Assembly (NCBI GenBank): GCA_019240375.1
Contig: JAFAYN010000269.1
Span: 1-8,884 of the forward strand
Direction of reading: 5' to 3'
Origin: Gemmatimonadota bacterium
GTDB taxonomy: Bacteria > Gemmatimonadota > Gemmatimonadetes > Longimicrobiales > Longimicrobiaceae
DNA: 8,884 nucleotides
Shown here: positions 5,767 through 8,884 of the stretch, one piece after another
Layout of the letters: each line of letters starts with the position of its first letter
Position numbering within the stretch: the first letter of the stretch is position 1
Translations under genes and position numbers: made by a program
The notes under the pieces: model-generated
Told to the model about the DNA's origin: nothing
The model's database searches: none
What the model saw: the letters and a program-made list of their open reading frames with translations, nothing else

Positions 5767-7212
5767 TCACTCCGGGATGGGCGGGTCCAGGCTCTCCCCC
5801 AGCGCCGAGCGGGCGGCGTAGTAGCCGCACATCCCGTGCACCGCGCCCCCCGGAGGGGTGGACGACGAGCAGACGTACACCCCCTCGATGGGGGTGGGGT
5901 ACGGCCACGGCCGGGCGGTGGGGCGGAAGAAGAGCTGCCGCACGTCCATCATCCCCCCGCTGATGTCCCCGCCCACCAGGTTGGGGTCGTGCCGCTCCAG
6001 CGCGACGGGGCCCATCGAGCGGCGCTCCAGGATCAGGTCGCGGAACCCCGGCGCGAACCGCTCCACCTGCGCCTCGATCCGCTCCGTCATGTCCACGCCG
6101 CTCCCGAAGGGGACGTGGCAGTACCCCCAGGCGACGTGCTTCCCCTCGGGGGCGCGGGTGCGGTCGAAGAGCGTCGGCTGGCCGACCAGGACCAGGGGGC
6201 GCTCCGAGATCCGCCCCTCCGAGGGCGCGTCTTCCGAGGCGACGATCTCGGCGAGCGTCCCCCCGACGTGCACCGTCCCCGCCCGGGCGCACTCCGGCGC
6301 CTTCCAGGGGATCGGCCCATCGAGCGCCCAGTCCACCTTGAACGAGCCCGGCCCGTAGCGGAAGCGCTCCAGCGCCCGGCGGTAGCGGTCGGGGAGGCGG
6401 TGCCCGGCGACGCGGAGGATCTGGCGTGGGGTCAGGTCGAGGAGGATGGTGCGGACCGGCGCCAGTTCGTCGATGTTCTCCACCGGCGCCCCGGTCCGGA
6501 TCTCCCCGCCCAGCGAGCGCAGGTACGAGATCAGCGCGTCGGCGATGGACTGCGACCCGCCGCGGGCCACCGGCCACCCCACCGCGTGCCCGGCGAGCGT
6601 CAGCGTCAGCCCGAAGGCGGCCGTGGGCGGGCGGTCGAGCGGCACCACCGAGTGCCCCGCGCTCCCCGCGAACAGGGCACGGGCGTGCTCCCCCTCGAAG
6701 TGGCCCGTCGCTACGCGGACGGCGGAGCGGACCGCCAGCAGCCCGAAACGCGCCATCAGGAAGGGGTGTTGGGGGAAGCGGAGCGGGCTCAGGATCCCCG
6801 CCGCCAGCTCCAGCCAGCCGTCCACGAAGGGCTCCATCATCCGGCGCCACGCCTTCGCGTCGTGGCGGCTGCCGAGGGTGGCGCCGGTGGCTTCCAGCGA
6901 GCGCTCCAGCACCGCCGCACTCCCGTCGTCGAACGGGTGGGCCATGCTGGCGGGGGAGTACACCCACTCCAGCCCGTGCTCGTGCAGCGGGAGGCTCAGG
7001 AAGAAGGGGGAGGAGACGCCCAGCGGGTGCACCGCCGAGCACACGTCGTGCACGAAGCCGGGGAAGGTCAGCGGCATGGAGCGTAGCCCGCCGCCGGGGG
7101 TGTCCATCATCTCGCGGACCAGCACCCGCCGCCCCGCCTGCGCCAGCGTGATGGCGGCGGCGAGCCCGTTGGGACCGGAGCCCACCACCACCGCGTCGTA
7201 CCCCCCGCTCAT
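5767..7212 (-). CDS. FAD-dependent phytoene-desaturase-like / PYROXD2-like oxidoreductase
   Basis: This 481-residue flavoprotein belongs to the amine-oxidase/phytoene-desaturase fold group. The N-terminal Rossmann motif VVVGSGPNG (8-16) and acidic E34 at the end of the second strand bind FAD. The C-terminal FAD-binding motif is CSSSTPPGGAVHGMCGYYAARSAL in split form (CSSSTPPGG, then HGMCGYYAA). The middle, with GWPVARGGSQSIADAL, is the typical desaturase/isomerase substrate domain. The length is slightly short of the roughly 500-550 usual for such enzymes. There is no signal peptide. The ATG at 7212 overlaps the upstream stop as ATGA and has a strong GGAGGGGAGG ribosome site, so it is translated as part of the same unit as the dehydratase. 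No phytoene synthase or other carotenoid gene is nearby, so a carotenoid substrate is unproven; the reaction is a dehydrogenation or isomerisation of an unknown hydrophobic compound. Confidence 0.93.
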   Translation of the reverse strand: MSGGYDAVVVGSGPNGLAAAITLAQAGRRVLVREMMDTPGGGLRSMPLTFPGFVHDVCSAVHPLGVSSPFFLSLPLHEHGLEWVYSPASMAHPFDDGSAAVLERSLEATGATLGSRHDAKAWRRMMEPFVDGWLELAAGILSPLRFPQHPFLMARFGLLAVRSAVRVATGHFEGEHARALFAGSAGHSVVPLDRPPTAAFGLTLTLAGHAVGWPVARGGSQSIADALISYLRSLGGEIRTGAPVENIDELAPVRTILLDLTPRQILRVAGHRLPDRYRRALERFRYGPGSFKVDWALDGPIPWKAPECARAGTVHVGGTLAEIVASEDAPSEGRISERPLVLVGQPTLFDRTRAPEGKHVAWGYCHVPFGSGVDMTERIEAQVERFAPGFRDLILERRSMGPVALERHDPNLVGGDISGGMMDVRQLFFRPTARPWPYPTPIEGVYVCSSSTPPGGAVHGMCGYYAARSALGESLDPPIPE

Positions 7213-8120
7213 CGTCCTCCCCTCCGCGAAAGACGCGTCATCACCCCGGGGATCTCGTCCAGCAGCTCGCGCGCGAGGAAGCCCAGCGGCCCCATCCGCT
7301 TCGCCAGCACGTTGCCGGCGCCTCCGTGCAGCGCCACCCCCCAGACCGCCGCCCGCACCGGGTCCGCACCGCGCGCCGCCAGCCCCGCGACGATCCCCGC
7401 CAGCGTGTCGCCCGAGCCGGAGGTCGCCAGCCCGACGCCGCCCGAGTCGTAGCGGTACGCCTCGCCCTCCGGCGCGACCACGTACGTCTCGCTCCCCTTG
7501 AGCGCCACCACGCAGCGCAGCTCCGCGGCGGCGCGTCGGGCGACGGCGAGCGGGTCGGCGGACACCTCCTCCTTCTCCAGCCCCAGGAGCTGCGCCATCT
7601 CCCCGGCGTGCGGGGTGACGACGGCGCGCCCCTCCAGCCGGTGCAGCGCGTCTGGCACGTCCCGCAGGACCGACGTCGCCGCGGCGTCGAGCACCACGGC
7701 CGGCCCATCAAGCTCCGCGAGCACACGGCGGGCGAGGGCGACGACCGCCTCCTCGTCCATCATCCCCGGCCCGAGGAGGAGCGCGTCCACCCGGCTCCCC
7801 CGCTCGGTCACCGTTTTCGCGGCGCGGGGGTCGATCCCCCCTTCCCGGGTCTCGGGGAGGCGCACCACCAGCGCTTCTGGCACCGTCACCCCCACCACGG
7901 GGACGATGCTCTCGCACGTCGCCAGCTGGAGCTTCCCCGCCCCGGCCCGCAGCGCCGCGATCCCGGCCAGCACCAGCGCGCCGGACATCTCCACCGCGCC
8001 GCCCACCACCATCACCCGCCCCCGGGTCTCCTTGTCCCCCTCCTGGTCGGGGCGCGGGAGCGCCAGGGAGCGGAGCAGCGCCGGGGTGACCTTGCGCGCC
8101 CTCGCGGTCGCGGCGCTCAT
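7209..8120 (-). CDS. nnrD: ADP-dependent NAD(P)H-hydrate dehydratase, stand-alone
   Basis: This 303-residue cytosolic repair enzyme dehydrates the damaged hydrates of NADH and NADPH back to the working cofactor, using ADP. It has the ribokinase-like fold of the YjeF C-terminal family: GDKETRGRVMVVGG (28-41), ALRAGAGK (56-63), LLLGPGM (114-120), TPHAGEM (169-175), VALKGSETYVV (205-215), and the nucleotide and catalytic motif GLATSGSGDTLAGI (230-243) with D238. The usual DADAL segment is DAAAT here (145-149), losing the second aspartate. The N-terminal epimerase half found in fused Nnr proteins is absent, so an epimerase must be encoded elsewhere. Both ends overlap neighbours by ATGA. I see no strong ribosome site for its ATG, suggesting translation by coupling from the phosphatase gene. 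Confidence 0.95.
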   Translation of the reverse strand: MSAATARARKVTPALLRSLALPRPDQEGDKETRGRVMVVGGAVEMSGALVLAGIAALRAGAGKLQLATCESIVPVVGVTVPEALVVRLPETREGGIDPRAAKTVTERGSRVDALLLGPGMMDEEAVVALARRVLAELDGPAVVLDAAATSVLRDVPDALHRLEGRAVVTPHAGEMAQLLGLEKEEVSADPLAVARRAAAELRCVVALKGSETYVVAPEGEAYRYDSGGVGLATSGSGDTLAGIVAGLAARGADPVRAAVWGVALHGGAGNVLAKRMGPLGFLARELLDEIPGVMTRLSRRGGR

Positions 8121-8884
8121 CGGGCGGCCACCCGCGCGTCGGGCTTCGAGGTGACGGGCGTCCCCTCCTCCACCAGCGGCGCGACGAAGTTGTACGTCCG
8201 CAGCGCCATCTTCCCCTGCTTCCCCAGCGAGCGGTCGAACTCGTACGAGGTGACGGAGCAGTTGGCAACCTCCCCCTCGCGGTCGATGGCGAGGATCTGC
8301 TCCTCGGTCATGCACTCCAGCAGGTAGCGCAGGCAGAGCACGATCACCTGGTGGCAGACCACCAGCACCCGCTCGCCGCGGTGGTGGAGCGAGACGGTGT
8401 CGAGCGCGCTGCGCAGCCGCAGGATCACGTCGCACCAGCTCTCGCCGCCGGGCGGGCGGTGGTAGAACTTGCCGAGGAGGCGCCGGAACTCCGCCTGCTC
8501 CGGGAAGCGCTGCGAGATCCCCACGTGGGTGAGCCGGTCGAGGACCCCGAACTCCTTTTCGCGCAGCCGCTCGTCCACGGTGAAGTCGCCCGCCTCGTCG
8601 GCCAGGCCGCCCACCTCGCGGATCAGCTCGGCCGTGCGCAGGGCGCGCAGGTACGGGGAGACCAGCACCACGGTGGGGCGCTGGTCCTCCGGGAGCGACG
8701 CGAACCACCGCCCCACCGAGCGCGCCTGCCGCTCGCCCAGTTCGCTCAGCGGGACGTCCACGTCGCGCATGGCGATGTCGATCATCGGCAGCCCCGCCTC
8801 GGTGGCGGCGTCGCGCGCCACGTTCCCCGCGCTCTCCCCGTGCCGCACGATCCACAGCGCGTCCGGCCAGTTCTGCTGCGCCAT
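8117..8884 (-). CDS. Histidine phosphatase superfamily protein (phosphoglycerate-mutase-like)
   Basis: This 255-residue enzyme transfers phosphate through a phosphohistidine. The RHG signature is VRHGES (13-18) with nucleophile H15; R14 and R80 (SPYLRALRTAE) bind phosphate; E109 (LREKEFG) is the likely acid; and H178 (VVCHQVIVL) is the second catalytic histidine. PGGES (145-149) matches the family. The segment between RHGES and LSELGERQA is longer than in PhoE-type members. It could be a broad phosphatase, a bisphosphatase or a mutase; the substrate cannot be read from sequence. The ATG lies exactly at the window edge, so upstream in-frame sequence and the promoter are not visible; residues 1-10 look like a normal start. 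Its stop overlaps the dehydratase start as ATGA, making it the first visible gene of the unit. Confidence 0.92.
   Translation of the reverse strand: MAQQNWPDALWIVRHGESAGNVARDAATEAGLPMIDIAMRDVDVPLSELGERQARSVGRWFASLPEDQRPTVVLVSPYLRALRTAELIREVGGLADEAGDFTVDERLREKEFGVLDRLTHVGISQRFPEQAEFRRLLGKFYHRPPGGESWCDVILRLRSALDTVSLHHRGERVLVVCHQVIVLCLRYLLECMTEEQILAIDREGEVANCSVTSYEFDRSLGKQGKMALRTYNFVAPLVEEGTPVTSKPDARVAAR

Noticed and set aside
5698..7086. Plus-strand open frame of 462 codons, and a minus-strand alternative frame 5762-7042
   Set aside because: Both overlap the flavoprotein gene, whose FAD motifs and strong ribosome site are in another frame; their composition is Arg/Gly/Pro/Ala-rich shadow sequence.
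8121..8855. N-terminal extension of the dehydratase frame through the phosphatase gene
   Set aside because: It is the out-of-frame shadow of the phosphatase; the real start is the ATG overlapping the phosphatase stop.
1..8884. Hidden defence system, CRISPR array, prophage, insertion-sequence gene, tRNA or rRNA
   Set aside because: No regularly spaced long repeats, transposase or integrase motifs, or RNA-gene cloverleaf patterns were seen; the coding space is accounted for by the listed genes.

Overview
The window is very GC-rich DNA from a bacterium, and every gene I can support lies on the minus strand. Codon third positions are almost all G or C, starts include GTG and TTG, and neighbouring genes overlap by ATGA or GTGA. 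The gene content is a sigma-54-type response regulator with an NtrB-like kinase, a Tat-exported amidase and a phytoene-desaturase-like flavoprotein. This would fit a Gemmatimonadota (Longimicrobium-like) genome, but myxobacterial or acidobacterial relatives are not excluded. The taxonomic call is an inference from style, not from a marker gene.

In the direction of transcription (high to low coordinates) there are four blocks. Block 1 (8884-5767) is a tight three-gene unit: a histidine-phosphatase-superfamily enzyme, a stand-alone ADP-dependent NAD(P)H-hydrate dehydratase, and an FAD-dependent phytoene-desaturase-like oxidoreductase, joined by two ATGA overlaps. Block 2 (5664-5338) encodes a 108-residue orphan protein. 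It is preceded by a two-copy 12-bp direct repeat with 21-bp spacing and followed by a convincing intrinsic terminator. Block 3 (5161-3476) is a single gene for a twin-arginine-exported amidase-signature enzyme resembling peptide amidase; it ends in a strong hairpin.

Block 4 starts with an unlisted 38-residue single-pass membrane peptide (3362-3246) and a hairpin. A gene-free stretch of about 375 bp follows, rich in short palindromes. Then comes a probable three-gene operon: an 82-residue basic orphan protein, a two-TM sensor histidine kinase with a TTG start, and an NtrC-family response regulator with GAFTGA. The regulator runs off the left edge of the window just inside its Fis-type helix-turn-helix.

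The two-component pair should phosphorylate and activate sigma-54 transcription of unknown targets. The kinase has almost no periplasmic sensing loop, so it probably reads a membrane or cytoplasmic signal. The phosphatase/dehydratase/flavoprotein unit looks like housekeeping or metabolite repair attached to a redox enzyme, which is an unusual grouping. I see no mobile-element gene, CRISPR, tRNA, rRNA or clear phage/defence system. The most novel items are the 82- and 38-residue orphans, the kinase's charged insert in its ATPase domain, and the repeat-bearing promoter region of the 108-residue gene.
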